From positions 3,909,903 to 3,973,902 of the forward strand of contig JADCRB010000025.1 in NCBI GenBank assembly GCA_021464245.1: DNA of 64,000 nucleotides, given 5' to 3'. This stretch comes from Carallia brachiata. Its lineage: Eukaryota; Streptophyta; Magnoliopsida; Malpighiales; Rhizophoraceae. The notes under the pieces were generated by a model that searched no databases, was not told where the DNA came from, and saw nothing but the letters and a program-made list of their open reading frames with translations. Both the position numbers and the translations under genes were made by a program. The stretch's first letter is position 1; each line of letters opens with the position of its first letter. Shown one piece after another: positions 22,960 through 36,522 of this stretch.

Positions 22960-25900
22960 CTAAATGAAACGAAACTTCTTCCGAGAATACTTCTGCGAAA
23001 AGTCTTTAATGGTAGCAACTGCATGATATGTTCCTGTCGATTTCTTCCGTAGAGCCCGTATGCTTTTCACCAGATCTGCGACCAAGTGATAGCCAGCTTC
23101 TAGTGGTCCCCTGGAGGGGTGAAGTATCTGTGCTCCGCAGTACTCGCAATTCTTATCAATATCCGTCCGACACAGACAACGTCCATCAGTTGACTTGTCT
23201 GCCAAAAAAAAAATGTAGTCAAACTTAAAATAAGCAAGAGAAGCTATAAGAAAAGTCATCCAAAAGGGAATAATTGAATTGACGTTTTGACAATAATAAA
23301 TTTGAGACATACCTGGATCCAAGCACACGCAGAGATTTACCAACATCTCTTCCAAATGCGGCTTTAATTCAGCAAAAAATAACTTCACAGAGTGGTTACC
23401 AAAGCCCGAACTTTTGGACCTAGCCTTGAAGTTGATGTGATACCAAATCCCATCATAACCATGCAAAACAGCATGGAAATATCTGCCGCAACCAGAATCC
23501 ACCAGTTCGAAGTCGGCCCCCTGAGAAAACAAAACAGAGAGTTTAGCCAGCGAAATAGGTTATGTAAGACGAGGTGGAAAAAGCAAATAGGAGTAATGAA
23601 AAACGAAGACAAACGTTTGCTGCATTGTAGGCCTCCAGCGCCACTTTTGCACGCTTCAAATTTTGCTCACGATGAATTGCTGCATATTCTTCATCAGTCA
23701 TAGTGGTCTTCGGACGATAAAGATTGTCAAGCTCTTCTTTGGTCAATTCACGGATATCCTTCCAACTAAAGAGATAGATGATCACTTTGAAAGTAAACCG
23801 AAACAAAGAATTCATATAAATGAGATGGGAAAGCCACACAGCTCCAAAGCCCCAGCTATGAGAAGAAAATTAACACTAAATTTCAAAACGAACATTAATG
23901 AAGGTAGTGGGCCTGGTGATCCAGGACTTGGCAAAGTATCTCATCCAAGTTGCTAACTTGTCCTTGAAACCTTGAACATCAAATTAAACCCCAAGCATAT
24001 TATTATATCCGTCTTACACAGGCAAGTAAGCAAATTACATTAAATGAGCGATAAGCATACTAATTGAATGCAGATTAACATGGCAGTTATCAAAAGTTCA
24101 AATCTCCAACAAAAAAATGGGTTCCCCAAACCAATCTAAACAAACCAAGAAAGAGAATCAAATTGAAGATAAAGAGTTAACGAACGTTACCAATGAGCAA
24201 AGCGTCAAAGTAAAGATAAAGGAGGTAACAAACATTACCCAGTAGGACGATGGCTCACTGGAAAGCTGAGGAAATTCCCATCATCAGTTAAGCCATCAGC
24301 TTTTCTTACCCTTCAAAAATCAAATTAAAACCCAAACACCCATTAATAGCATTAGTCAGTCAACCAAACAAATTACCTTCAATGAGCAATCAACAAAATG
24401 GTGCTACTCAATTAATGCAAGCAAAAATTTCAAAAGCTAACAAAGAGATCACTTCCCCAAGCATGTTGCAGAGCAAGAAAAAAAGACAAATTTAAATTAG
24501 ATAAAAAAAAAAAAACACTACCAACGTCTGAAAGCACTAAAAGGGATTAGTGTTATCAAGAGGCACATACAGGTGCCAGGACCACGATGCTTAGGGTAGA
24601 ACTCTTCTACTGCCATATAGGCCAAATGAGTTCATTTGGCATGCCTAAGGTGCATGCCTTTATGTGTCATTTGTCAACATTTGAGCACCTAGAAAGCACC
24701 CCTTTCACAGAGCCCTGGATGGGCATGCTTTAATCAATTACTATATTATTGCCAAAATGCCTATGGATGAAAATAAGGTAGAAGCCATTCTCAACTGAAG
24801 ACAAAACAGAAATTGAAATGGGACACAGAAAAAAGAGAGATTCCAGAGCAAGAACAAGGACCAGTATGGAAACATCGACACTTCCAGTCGTCCTCCATGG
24901 TCGTCTTTTTAGTTAGCTCATTTTAATTCAATCTCTGTTTCTCTCTCCTCCTTCCCCGCTCGCCCTCTCTCCCTCTCTCTCTCTCTCTAGATGCCCCCTA
25001 TTCATCTATTTTGCAATTGTCACCTCTCCGATGCTCCTCCTTCAGATCCAACTTTGTTCTTATGAATTCACTCTCTCCCCCCACCCCCAACCCACAAAAA
25101 CTCGTGGACCAAGATCCATAATTAGCAGTCATGTCATAGAACAATCCAGATCATGATTGGTCATAAAAGCTACTTCATTATTGATAAGCTTCCTTGACCC
25201 AACAAAGCTTCAAAACATTAATTTCCCAAAATTCAATTGTTTTTTCTCGAAGACTTGACAAAAAGATCCAAAAAAATGTATAAATAATTAAAACGGACAA
25301 GAACAATGCAGCAGTTTTGGGATCGTAAATTCTGATAGAGAAAGAAGAGGGGGGGGGGGGAGTACATTGAGGTACTGGATTCTGAACTTTTTGGATTGAT
25401 GAATGACTGCAGAGTGTCAGAACGTTGTGTGGTCATAAGGGTCCTCCTGCACAAAATACAATGTGCTTGTAAATAACACAACATTTTTCTATTTTCCAGA
25501 TCATTTTGCATGAATTATCCATAGAAAACTAAAAAGGAAATCATGATTCTTGAAGGATCGAAAACAAACAAGCAACAAGAACGATCAAATAAAGCAAAAT
25601 TCAACACAGAAATGAGCAAACAATGAAGAAAAGAACAAACACCAAGCAACATTTCAGTGACTGTAAGAGGGAAAACGCTACGAGGTCTAGGGCAGTACAT
25701 GAAAGCAACATATAAAGTATGCCAAATAACTAACAAAGACCTAGCAACAAAGTGGGTGCAATTAATACTAGAAGTATTTATTTAGTAGGACAAACAAAAA
25801 TGGAGAATCTGAGCGCTGAAATCTTCCAAGCCATCAACAAGCAAACAAAGCTCAAAGCACACAAGTTACCAAGTTCAATCAATCGAAATACCATGAAGCC

Positions 25901-27322
25901 CGTGCAACTTTAGACTGCCAAACAGAGGCGGCCAAACAAAAAATCCAAAGGTCTAAACACTAACAAAAAAGGGACAAAACCATAAACCAAGAAGCAGAGA
26001 AAAGAAGGAATCAACAATTAATAGAAGTAGAAGGATGATATAACCATGCTCGAACCTCTAAAACTATATCATCCTCACCTAATAGATTCCCCCAGCCCTT
26101 CACATACCAAATTAATCCTCAGTCGGCATGTTATGTTTATCTCGAAAAAGAGCGTGACACAGTGAAACTAAAGAGGTGGCCTAAATCTTAATCCTTAAGC
26201 TGAGGGTCTAGGACCTGATGATTCCAGGTAAGGGTCCCAAATTCTACTTATATCTCGAAATAAGAAGAATACATTGAAAAAGTGCAAATCAAAGAACAGA
26301 TAAGTGCAGGAACAGAATGTATTAAAAACCTAACAACTAGGGGATTGTAGCTCAAACAAAACATAACCCGATACTAAGCAACATGAAAAAAAGATATATT
26401 GCCCCACGATTGCTTTAAAATATTTATTTAACCAGTTGCATAGCAACGAATATCAAATTCGTGAATGGAACTCAAAATCCCTACTCCTTTATGCTTTAGA
26501 ATTTCTAATTGTGTTGGCCTTTTTTAGTCAAATAACAGCCAACAATTAGTGTGATCACACAGATTCTCTAAGAAAAGATTGTTCCATGAAACAATGTGTA
26601 CTTCAATGCAAACATAGCAATTATGATTCATAAAGCCAAGTTGGTTTGCTTTGAGAACCCAACAACAAATGGATGTAATATCTAACTGAACTTACCCAAA
26701 GGAATGTATGCTGTTAGGATCTGAGGCTATTCCAGTGGCTGAGGAGTCCATTCCAGCCTTTCTTTTCTTTTTTCTACGAGGCAGACAAAAATTTGAAATG
26801 GCAGAAATTCCAAAATCTCAGAAACACAAAGACAACCCCCATCCTAACAGCTAGAGAACCGAGAACATCCGAAGCAATTTCTCAAACACAAGATCAGACT
26901 TCCAAAGTAGTGACAGCCTGTGCAGGCACAAAATCCAGCAACAATCAATCTCAATGCAATGAAATCAAAATTTAGAGCCAGAAACCAAAGAAATCCCAAA
27001 AAGAATTTTTGAATGTGCTGGCCATTCTTATATTTATGCTAAAAATATGCATGCAATTTAACAAAATGGAGTATATTAACAACTAACAAGTGGTAAGTTC
27101 ACACAGATTCTCTATAAAATGATTGTTGCATAAAAAAAAATGCAGATTTCCAAGCAATCATAGCACTTGTAAATTGTAACACATAAAGCCAAGTTGGTTT
27201 GTTTTGAGAACCTAACAATAAAAAGATGTAAGAGCTGACTGAACTTACTTAACGGATCGAAGAATCGGAAGATCTGAGCCGATTCCAGTGTTGGAGGCGT
27301 CCATTCCAGCCTTCCTGTTCAT
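22960..27322 (-). CDS. DUF3615-like protein, copy A
   Basis: Uncharacterised plant protein whose last three exons resemble the DUF3615 family. Function unknown. Model, in transcript order: 27322-27249, 26773-26696, 25446-25366, 24310-24239, 23765-23615, 23520-23313, 23198-22960. This gives 903 nt in one frame, 300 residues, with GT-AG ends throughout. The start is MNRKAGMDASNTGIG in tandem unit 3. The DUF3615-like part covers about residues 118-255: RAKVALEAYNAAN, DFELVDSGCGRYFHAVL, WYHINFKARSK and KLFFAELKPH, then a cysteine cluster (CLC, then CEYCGAQILHP) and a basic C-terminus. No membrane segment or signal peptide. The third exon is least certain; it is supported because phase and frame are kept in both copies. 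The real 5' end may lie in units 1-2 or in a leader exon near 28700. Confidence 0.72.
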
Positions 27323-28590
27323 TTTTCTTCAACAGAGACAAAAATTTTTAATGGCAAAAATTTCAAAAAGAGAACACAAAGACGTCCCAACAGCAAGTAA
27401 ACCAAGAACATCAAGAACAATTTCTCAAACACAAGATCAGACTTCCAAAATGGTTGAAGCCTGTGCAGGCACAAAATCCAGAAAAAATCATCTCAACAGA
27501 AGGAAATCAAAATTTAGGGCAAAAAACTGAAAAAATCCTAAGAAGATGATTATGCTGGCGGTTCCTTTTTTTTATGATAAATATATGCATGTAACATAAC
27601 CTAAAGGAGTATATTAACAGCTAACAATTAATGCGTTCACAAAGATTTTCTTTGACAAAAATGGTCCATAAAAAAATGCAAATTTCAATGCAATCATAGC
27701 ACTTGTAATGCATGAATCCAAGTTGGTTTGTTTTGAGAATCCAGCAACCACAAGATGTAAGAACCAACTGATCTTCCTTGAAGCATGGAAGGATGGGAGA
27801 ATCCGGGGCTACTCCAGCATTCAAGGTGTCCATTCCTGCCTTCATTTTGATTTTTCAACATAACTAAGCATAAATTTCCTCGAAAATGTACACATGAAAC
27901 AACCCAAAGACCACTAAGAGTATTATGGTGCCACAATACGGTAAAAAGGCAGCCTAACTTAATATCAATTACCGCAAAAAAAAAAGGCTTTCACAAGAAG
28001 CCAAAATCACCTCACGTAGTACCATTGATTAAAGCCAAAAAATCGTACAATATATTTGATTACCCAGAATTCTATTTCTCAAAAATATAGGAGAAATCAC
28101 CTAATAATACAGCACAAACCATTTTTAAAAGTTAAATTGTCATTTTCTTAAAAAGAAATGCTACCAGAATTTTAAACTTTCTAATGCGTGATAATTGATA
28201 ACCTTAAACCATCGAGAAAACCATCCAACAATTTATGCTCTTCGTTATTCACCAAATATGGTACCTTAAAAAACTCACGCTTATGCCCAAAACAATTTGA
28301 TTAGGGCATTCCTGCCTTTGTTCTGACTTTTCCATGGCACAGACATAAAATTTTTCATGGCAGAAATTTCAGAAATCACAGAATCACGAAGACAATCCCA
28401 ATCCCAACAGCCAGTTAACCAAGTCAAACACAAGATCAGATTCCCAAAGAGTGAAAGCCTGTGCGAACAAAAAGTCCAGCAAAAAGCAATCCCAACGCAA
28501 GGAAGTCAGTGTTTTGAGCCAGAAACCGGATGAAATCCCAAAAGTGGAAACTGCAGGGCAATCTAGATCCAACTATATCGACAAAATGGG
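26640..28590 (-). repeat. Four tandem exon-intron units in gene copy A
   Basis: Four diverged units follow each other, each with an intron stretch containing a CTGATCTTGTGTTTGA-type block, then an exon coding RKAGMDASxTGIxSD or a decayed form, then GTTCTCAAAACAAACCAACT-type intron DNA. Exons lie near 26696-26773 (unit 4), 27249-27322 (unit 3) and 27780-27842 (unit 2). Unit 1 (about 28310-28560) keeps only a remnant. The right arm has the same four. Confidence 0.85.
27850..28310 (-). repeat. Dispersed segment, copy in left arm
   Basis: Carries the shared CTAATAATACAGCACAAACC / GAGAAATCACC block and the CAATTTATGCTCTTCGTTAT block, matching 17990-18740 and 41395-41690. It lies between tandem units 1 and 2 of the DUF3615 gene. 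Confidence 0.75.
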
Positions 28591-29173
28591 TCAGAAACTT
28601 AGACCGTCCCCAAAAAGCAAATTTGTCAAACCTGAAGACCCAAAAAAAAAAAAAAAAAGAGCAAGGGAAAGAAGAGGGAATTGAAACCAAAACATTAAAA
28701 CCTTTCAAAAAAAGCTTGAAATCCGAAAAACTTCCCTCCGTCTGAAACCTTGGAAACCGTGTAAACTAAAAATCAAAAAAAAAAAAAAAAAAAGCCCTAG
28801 CATGCAAGGACTAAGAACAGAAAAGAACTCAAAAGACAGAAAAATAAAAACCTAAATTAAAAAGGGAAGTTACAGCTAGCGCTATTGAGGGAGGGGAAGA
28901 GGGAGTTACCGCTACGGCCTCGATACCGTCGAAGGGACAGAGCAACACCGAGCAATTTTAAGTTTTGCGCGAAAATAGGAAGCAGTCTTTGCCGGGCAAT
29001 TTTAAGCTTTTGTAGGAAAACTTTGCTGGTTTGCGCCTCTGGCTGTGGGGGCCCACTATAGATCATCCCCTCCGCCTCTTTTGCCCCACATGGGCTCCGA
29101 GGCTCAATGACCCAATCTCGTTAGCTCTCAATTTCGGCCTACTTTTCTCCTCCACCTATGCATCCGGAGCACA

Positions 29174-29207
29174 CCCCCCCCCCCCGCGCCCGGCGGGCGG
29201 CGCCCGG
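29174..29207. repeat. GC-only tract at duplication edge
   Basis: A run of 12 C followed by GCGCCCGGCGGGCGGCGCCC, in otherwise AT-rich DNA, within about 20 bp of where homology between the two arms stops. It may be an assembly artefact or a breakpoint feature. Confidence 0.6.
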
Positions 29208-31300
29208 ATAACAAGTAACAACAACAACACAAAATAAAATAAAATAAAATAAAAATAAAAATAAAAAATTGAGAGGATCTAGATCTCTATTTTAATTCAC
29301 TTTTTAAATTAACTATAATTTATTTATAATTTTACACTATATAATAAATAGAATTTATTTGAATAAAAAAATTAAAAATAATATTTAAATTATATTTAAT
29401 CATGAATTATTGTTACTCATAAAAAATAAAATAAAATAAAAAAACACCAATGATTAAATATGTATTTTTTAACTGTAATAGTTAGAATTTAAATTTTCAA
29501 TCTTATCCTTCATTTGTTCTTCTTTTTAATAATGGGTAATCATCTTTTATACAGGCAAAAGAAAAGTTTGATAAACAAAAATAAAATTTAGAGCTTGTTA
29601 ACTAGGGGACTTGCCTCACTAAAAATGAGGTCAGTCTTAATAGCGATAGCAAGAGTTCGGATTTCCATCATTTATCACTTACCTCTTTCAAGACCGCAAA
29701 AAGATTAAAAAAAAAAAAAGAACATGTTAGAGTAGCTATAATATTGAACTGTTGATTAGTAACGTCTAACATTCTAAAACAATTTACTGTCTACTTTCAA
29801 TTTTTGATTTCTTCTTAATAATTTTTTTTTCTTTTAACAATAATTTTTTTTAAATTACTATCAATGAGAAATTTGTTAATAATAAATTAATGATACACAT
29901 CATATTTCCGAACTTGAATAGAAAAATTAGAAAATTAGACCATAACACAAACGAGCTCTCAATTTTTGCAACTATGTGCCAATCCAAATGAAACATTATC
30001 CGGACCAAAAAAAAAAAATTGAAACATTATCACTAGTACACTAATTATTGTTTCGAAGTAGTAAACTCTTACTAAACGTTGACCGTCACACACTCACACT
30101 TGCTTTTGAAGTATGAACTGTATGTTGGTAGCTTGAAATGGCTGCTGTACCTAGCAAATTCTATGCCAATTCCCAGGAATTACAAAGTTCAAAAACTGCT
30201 TTTCTTCACTTCCGCTAAAGCTGAAAACAGAAAAATTACTAGCAAACAAAAGGCTAATCTTGGTTGGACTTAAGCTAACAAAATTATCTCTAAATCACAA
30301 ATAAAACAAGCTGCATTGCATCTAGAGCTTGGTCTCCAATCTTGATTCTTCAAGAACTACAACTAACTAAAATTCCTGTTGCCAAAAAGGAATTAACCAA
30401 TTAGAACAAAAAGAAACTGAACCAAGACAAGCAATGCAAGAGCGTCATTCCAGCATCGATCGTCTATGAACTCTTCCAAAATAATAACTTAATAATTTTT
30501 CATAATAACGTACATATTTTAAATAACAAAAAATTTAATAATAAAATAATATTATTAAAAATATAAATATTATTATTTAAATTTTAATATTTATCTATTA
30601 ACAAAAAAAAAAATCCGGCCACAAACTTTTACCAAAAGATAAAAAAGTGTCCGAAACGGCCCAGACCGGCGCATCCATTGCAGAGTGGGAAGAGAAACAG
30701 CGCAAAGCCGGAGTTGCAGAGAGAGAGAGAGAGAGAGAGCAACAAACAGCTCATTAAAGAGAAAAAGAAAAAAAATAAAAAAAAAAGGGTGAAGATTAGT
30801 TAGAGGTGCCCACATGGTTGCGTATCGTATGTAAAGAGCAGTAATAAATGACAATGTTAGTAGCATCATCCAACTACTAATTTTGGAAAAATCACCATTT
30901 TTTTTTTCTGTTTGTGCTTTGTCAAGCTGGAAAAGATTGGTGGCCGCAGTCATATTTCAGAAATTGAGAATGTGACAAAATTTTGGCTACAAAGAACTGA
31001 TTATAGAATTTATTCGCAAGTCATGAGATTATGGGGGAGGAATCGGAGATGATCCAAAGTGCACAACCAAAGATTTGCTTCAAGGTACTAGCTATTTTTT
31101 TGGTCCGTCCTACACACAATATTACATAAACATACACCAAATGATCCTAACCCGTATTGATCTAGACCATGAGAACAGAAAAAAAAAAAAAAAAAAAGCA
31201 ATTGAAGAAAGGGTTATGCTAAACATTTTAAAAATTGTATTATAAATATATCAAAATGTATAATTATGGAAAGAATTCTTGATGGAAACCATTTTAGGTA
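29208..31300. other. Intergenic, no gene recognised
   Basis: Begins with an (AAAAT)n-like run at 29230-29268. A (GA)n run lies at 30718-30740. I see no complete gene, tRNA or element boundary. Confidence 0.55.
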
Positions 31301-34100
31301 ATAGAGTAGTCTTGGATGCCATTCATCTGTTTTGCACGGCTGTTATTTTATGATGATACTAAAGACTCAACCTTCAGGGCCACCAAGGGGGTTGATGACA
31401 CCGTGCATTTTAAGATCACGAGAATTATGCAAAGGTCATTAGCTCTTTTAAATCCTCTTGATAACATATTGTGTTTTAGCTTTCTGTTTATATTTCTTTT
31501 TGTTTTTCTTCCCCAAATGACTTAGATCCTTGTATGTTGATGTGCTAAAGAATTGGTTGTCTCCACAATCTTTCTTTTGCTCTTTTCACCCCCATAACCC
31601 AATTAATGCGTTTCTTGTAGAAGAGTGTAGAATGATTCTTCATTTTTGTTCCTTTTTTTTTTTATATATATATATCTTCTTGGATTATTTGTTTTACTTT
31701 CTTTCTTTCTTTTACTGCTCTGAACTTGTTTCTTTCCCTTCTGTTCTTTTTTTCTTTATGGAGTGGTAGAACTGATGGCTAAATTTATTTGGATTAGATG
31801 CATCCAGTGCTGCGGTTGTTTTTCTTTTACTTATGCGAACACATTGATCATTATTGATTAGACATTTGATGGAATGCTTACCCGACTAAGTTCATGATTA
31901 TATTGTAGAAGCTACTTTTCTTCTGTTCTGATACAAGAGTATTTCCTAAGGCGGGATCACGATGATCTAGCTCAGGGATCTAAGATGAGCATATTAAACA
32001 TTAATGAAAGTGTCATATATTTTAAATGTCTTCCCTCCCTTAAAATATTACCAAATAAGATAGATTATTAAAATATTGCTTGCTCAACTTTTTTTTTTGC
32101 TTGCTGCAATCAATTCCAGGAATTCCTGATGTTCAATGAGCCTTTTTGATCCTTTTTTCAAATTCGCTTAAGTTTATTTGAAATTTAAATAAACAAGAAC
32201 ACTATGATATGCTTTTGTGCGTACTCTTACACAAGCACGAGATTCTAAATGCATCCAAATTTTTCATAGAAATTTGTTCTATGTTCTTTCTGGTTAGAAT
32301 GTTGGTGGTTGAATTAATTTTGGGAACTTTTTACATTTGGTAGATTTTATGGGGCCTTGTTTAATATGCCGTGTTGATTTGGATTTGAGATCGAGACTGG
32401 GTTCTTTGGAATTTTTCTTCTGGGTAGAGGGGTATGCTTGTATGCACTCAGTTCATGCATTTAAATTCCTTTAAGTACTAGGAGAGCACCCAGTGTAATA
32501 AAAATTTGGCTGTCATATGCTCTATAACTATATTGAAGCTTCATTGTCATGTTTTGTTGTTTCACCTAAAGCACTAAGTTGTTCAGTAATTGAATTTTGT
32601 CTGCTGAGGTCTGAATTGTGAGTCTAGATGTTTTTCGTGAAAGTGTTTGTTGTGGTAGGCTTACCATCTGTTAAGGCCTCATGTTTTCATGCTTAAATTG
32701 TTTCCAACAACTTTCGCATGTTTGTTTCTCCAGATTGATACATTAAAGCACGTGTGAATTGGTGGCTACAAACTGCCATCAGATATTGGGTAATTCCTTT
32801 GATGCTTTCTTTTTATTTTCTTTTCCTGTATGGGTACACGTGTAGGTTTCATTACCAAAATTACTAGGTAGAAGCCGTATCACGCTGTATTGGTTAATTT
32901 GCTGGCCAACATCACCATCGTCTTCAGCATTTGCTGCTTTTTTATCTTTACTGATGCAAGACTGCAAGAATGCAAATTTAGAGTGGTGAAAATGATGACT
33001 TACTTTACCATTAAATAAGAATGATGGCTCTCTTTGTGGTTTCAAACATTGGTCAATAGTGAAGGAACAAAATCTGAGATGACAAAGGTTTGATTTGGTA
33101 GTTTGTGTAGACATGTTCCAGGAGCCCTGTCGCATAGCTCCATTTTGAAAATCCCTTATTCGGCTCTTTTTATGACTGAATCTAGGTTGCCGTACTGCTT
33201 CTCAGCGAGGTCACTCTAAAATAGCTCCATTTGTGGTGAGCTCCTTGGAAATCACAAAGTTATTCTTTGGTTTTTTTATCTATATCTAATTCAACTGATT
33301 GATACATGTTCATTACATGAATATGTACTGTAAGGAAAGCAAGAGGAGCTTAGAGGAATGGAGATTTCCTTTGAAAAGTGTGATAAAACAAATATTCGTA
33401 GAAATGAATGGTAAGAAGTTTGACGCATCATTCACAGGTCATCTAGATCAAGGGAGGGGAGGCCTCCTTCTCTCAATATATACTCTTTTTTTTTTGAAAA
33501 AATCTTTTTTGCGTTAAGCACTTGTTTATTGGTTTTTCTCCTAGCTTTTTTTTGCTCTTTGGACAAAATTTATCTTGTTTTCGTATGTGGAAATAGAAAC
33601 TGGTTTTAAGCTAGCCAACTATTTGCATTTTAATATATTGATATGGATCTGAGGAGAATCACACCCAAAAATTAGCTATTGAGAGTCCATATAAGTGTAT
33701 ATTCTTTTTTTATTATTATTTTTGCATAGTTTTTCACGCATTTAAGCTTGCAAACAATTGTTGTTATTTTATTTTTTGGTTATTTGTTATTGTAGGTTGG
33801 GTTGTGTTCTATACTTGGTGACAGATCTTGGGCAGTATTAGTGTTCAACAAATCCTTGGTAATAGCTGCCACAAGATTCTTTACAACTCTCTTCAGATTC
33901 AGCTTCTTTTGCTGTACAAGGTATTAAATATAAATTATTTCTAATTCCCTTACAATTATATCTAAATATAATGGTGCAATTCGTGTGCTGTCTTTGGAAA
34001 CTAAGACACGAAACCTGGACTAAAATAATTCCTATTTTTCTTTTTTCTTTTTTCTTTTTTTCTATGCAAACATGAATCAAGTAGGTTCTTGGGTGATTAA
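31301..34100. other. T-rich intergenic region, no gene recognised
   Basis: The plus strand is T-rich with several pyrimidine-rich acceptor-like tracts, as in plant introns. I found no exon with a recognisable protein. It could be introns of a non-coding transcript or decayed gene. Confidence 0.4.
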
Positions 34101-34290
34101 TAGGTAGGTGAAGTTGATGACATCCGCTAATTGATTGTAAATTATGTCAAAAGTGATGCATGAATAGGGGGGACTGATGGTAGGTAGGTGAAGTTGATGA
34201 AATCAGTTATTTGATTATAAATTATTAAAAAAAATGATGCATGAAGAGGGGTGACTGAAGGTGGTTAGTTAAGTTGATGACAGTTAATAC
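34101..34290 (+). repeat. 80-bp tandem repeat, about 2.3 copies
   Basis: Units start at 34101, 34181 and 34261 with TAGGTAGGTGAAGTTGATGA or a close variant and share a GTGATGCATGAA-like block. The third unit is partial. Confidence 0.85.
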
Positions 34291-35046
34291 ACAGAATGAG
34301 AAGAGAAGAGTATGGCACCAAGATGGGAAGCAGATGGATAAGGGCTAAGTTTGCATTGGCGAGAAATTTAGTTATTTTTGTTAGGGAGATGTACTCCTCT
34401 ATAGAAGGGACATTCTAATCAGTGTTTGCATGCAGTTGTATTTATTATAATCAGCTGATAATCTTTAGATAATCTTTGTATAAATCAATAATTGGCTTGT
34501 ACATGGAATCATCGTTGGAATAATAAAGTTCTTCTACTTCAATTTCTTGACTATGTTTTTGCTCTTTTTTCTATTAATCTCAATCTTCAAGCTTGGAATC
34601 CCTTGGGATTCCCTGTAACTAAATTACTCTTTAACAAAAAGACCCAAACAAAAAAAAAAAAGCCACTTTTTTTATGTTTTCAAATGGCTCTCCATTTTTT
34701 TAACATGGCCAAACCAAATAGATAATAAGGTTTAGGTTTTGGATGATTATGGGTTTGACCAAATCCTTTCTTTCTTTCTTTTTTTATTTCTTGTGTATTA
34801 GAATGGCAGAGAAATTTTTTTTTTTTTGGGTAATCTGATTTAGGGTTCCTAGTTATGTAGATGATGAGTTTTGAATGTTGTTGGACATCTTTTTCTTTTC
34901 ATAAAATTGTTCTTTACTGTACTTTTTTTAATTGTTTTTGATAGTAGTGGAGGAACACCATTTTCCTGTTTTTGCATTTGCTCATGCGACGGTGTATTGA
35001 TATTGATTATTCGACTATTATTCTCATCTAAAGCAACTTCAACACC

Positions 35047-35980
35047 ATGGAGATTGATTCAATGGAGATTGATGCAACGGAGATGCAGATTGATCAAGAG
35101 AAAGAACTACCCGTCGGCTTTAATTGGAGATATTGTTTGAAAAATGGTAGAGTGATTGTGCCTGATGTAACTAAACAAATTGGAGGTACATAATACACAA
35201 AAAGATGAACAATTTTCAGTTTTTATTATTTGTTTTACTGTTTGAAATAATTTTTTTGTTTTGTTATTCAGAAACATGTTTTGCTCATGCGATCACAAAG
35301 GCGGTTGAAGCAAGATTGAGGCTGATTTTAGCAGTAGATAACATCCCTCGTACCTTTGACAGAGAATTGAATTTCACTCACAAAAGACCCGAAGCAGATC
35401 TGTCAATTCGAAAAGTAATAGATGACCTTTATACTGAAATGGAAATTGAGAAGTTTGGAATGCAACTTGATAAGGTTATGAACTGGGTGAATCATGCTGA
35501 TTTTACAACAACATATATATATCCAAATAGAAAGGTAAGAATTATTATCAAATTAAATTCTTGGTTATAAATTAATTTGTTAACCTTTTTTAATTTTAGT
35601 TCCATCTATAATTTCAGGATAGGACTTTGAGCACTGCCATTAGTCTGTCAAGTTTGGATTACGTAGAATCAATCAAGAAGGACGAAGGCTTAAACGAAAT
35701 CGAATTAATCAAGAAGAAGGAAAACTTGAACAAAATCTTGGATGACCTTTTTAGGTTTGGTCCATTTGTGGCTGTCATCGATGTGGGTTTTGAAGATTGG
35801 GATGGGAATGGAAAGACTACGTTTAGAGCCAAGAAGAAATGGAAAGGAAGGAAAGATACAGAAGAGAATGTGACAGTCACTCATCATGCTATCTTGATTA
35901 CAGGATATGACAAGAAAATTGATGGTGGGTGCTTTTTTTATCAGAATCATTCCGGCGATGAGTTTGGAGAAGGTGGATAG
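35047..35980 (+). CDS. Papain-like cysteine peptidase homologue without prodomain
   Basis: Three exons, 35047-35185, 35272-35534 and 35618-35980, give 254 residues in frame with GT-AG introns. The layout matches the papain (C1A) mature fold. LPVGFNWR is the usual mature start (about residue 20). KQIGGETCFAHA holds the nucleophile region (family: Q...C-W-A-F, here C-F-A-H). THHAILITGYD carries the active-site His and FFYQNHSGDEFGEGG the Asn, so Gln, Cys, His and Asn can all be placed. There is no signal peptide and no I29 prodomain; the N-terminus is short and acidic (MEIDSMEIDATEMQID). The stop TAG falls right after GEGG; the frame continues as GRIAFDVPLYFL, the family's usual final strand, so the stop probably replaces a Tyr codon and trims about 15-20 residues. 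Whether it is an active peptidase is open. Confidence 0.75.
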
Positions 35981-36146
35981 GGAAGAATTGCTTTTGATGT
36001 CCCATTGTACTTTTTGGTTCCCAGAGTTGTCATACAAAATAGATAAAAGTACCTCTCTTTTGTACGTTTCCTATTTCTTTTTCTTTCGTGTGGATCAGTT
36101 CTTAGCAAATAGATGGGTGTTCTACAGCAAGGTGTACCGTTGGTTT

Positions 36147-36522
36147 TAGAGGCGTCAAATGATCATATCCTCTGACAAGGCGCCTTGAACCGTTCCCAAA
36201 CTCGTGAAACCTGATTCGAAACGCAACGTAACTCGAGTAGTTTGACCTGATTTACTAGTGGGTCAAATTCGTCTTGAAAAATATGATTTTTATTTTTTAA
36301 AATAATTTTTTAAATAAACAAAAAAAAAAGAAAGAAGAAACAAGTCATTTTATGACTGTGTAAAGTAGCATGGTAGCATGTTGATCAGAATTTGAACTCA
36401 ATCTAAATGTGATTGACTCAAATTCTGACTCCGATCTGATTGTGACATGCTCCGTATGTGGTCCTGCCCGAAAATAAGTGACTCAATCCGAAGCAACTGC
36501 CCTAACTCGTTTGATGCCTCTA
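36147..36522. mobile_element. TIR element, hAT-like ends
   Basis: Left end TAGAGGCGTCAAATGA and inverted right end TAGAGGCATCAAACGA match as terminal inverted repeats. 376 bp, no coding frame. The flanks do not show a clear target duplication. Confidence 0.6.

Larger units (their letters stand above)
22590..29152 (-). repeat. Left arm of inverted duplication 2 (DUF3615 arm)
   Basis: Inverted copy of about 47215-54125. Homology runs from the downstream flank (CCAACGGCCCCAAAGCTT-type block near 22600) through the whole gene and its promoter to the TTAGCTCTCAATTTCGGC block near 29130. The outer edge is followed directly by a GC-only tract (29174-29207). Confidence 0.9.

Noticed and set aside
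26336..26410. Possible tRNA (GGGATTGTAGCTCAA start)
   Set aside because: The start resembles a tRNA D-arm region, but no T-arm GGTTCGA or acceptor pairing follows.
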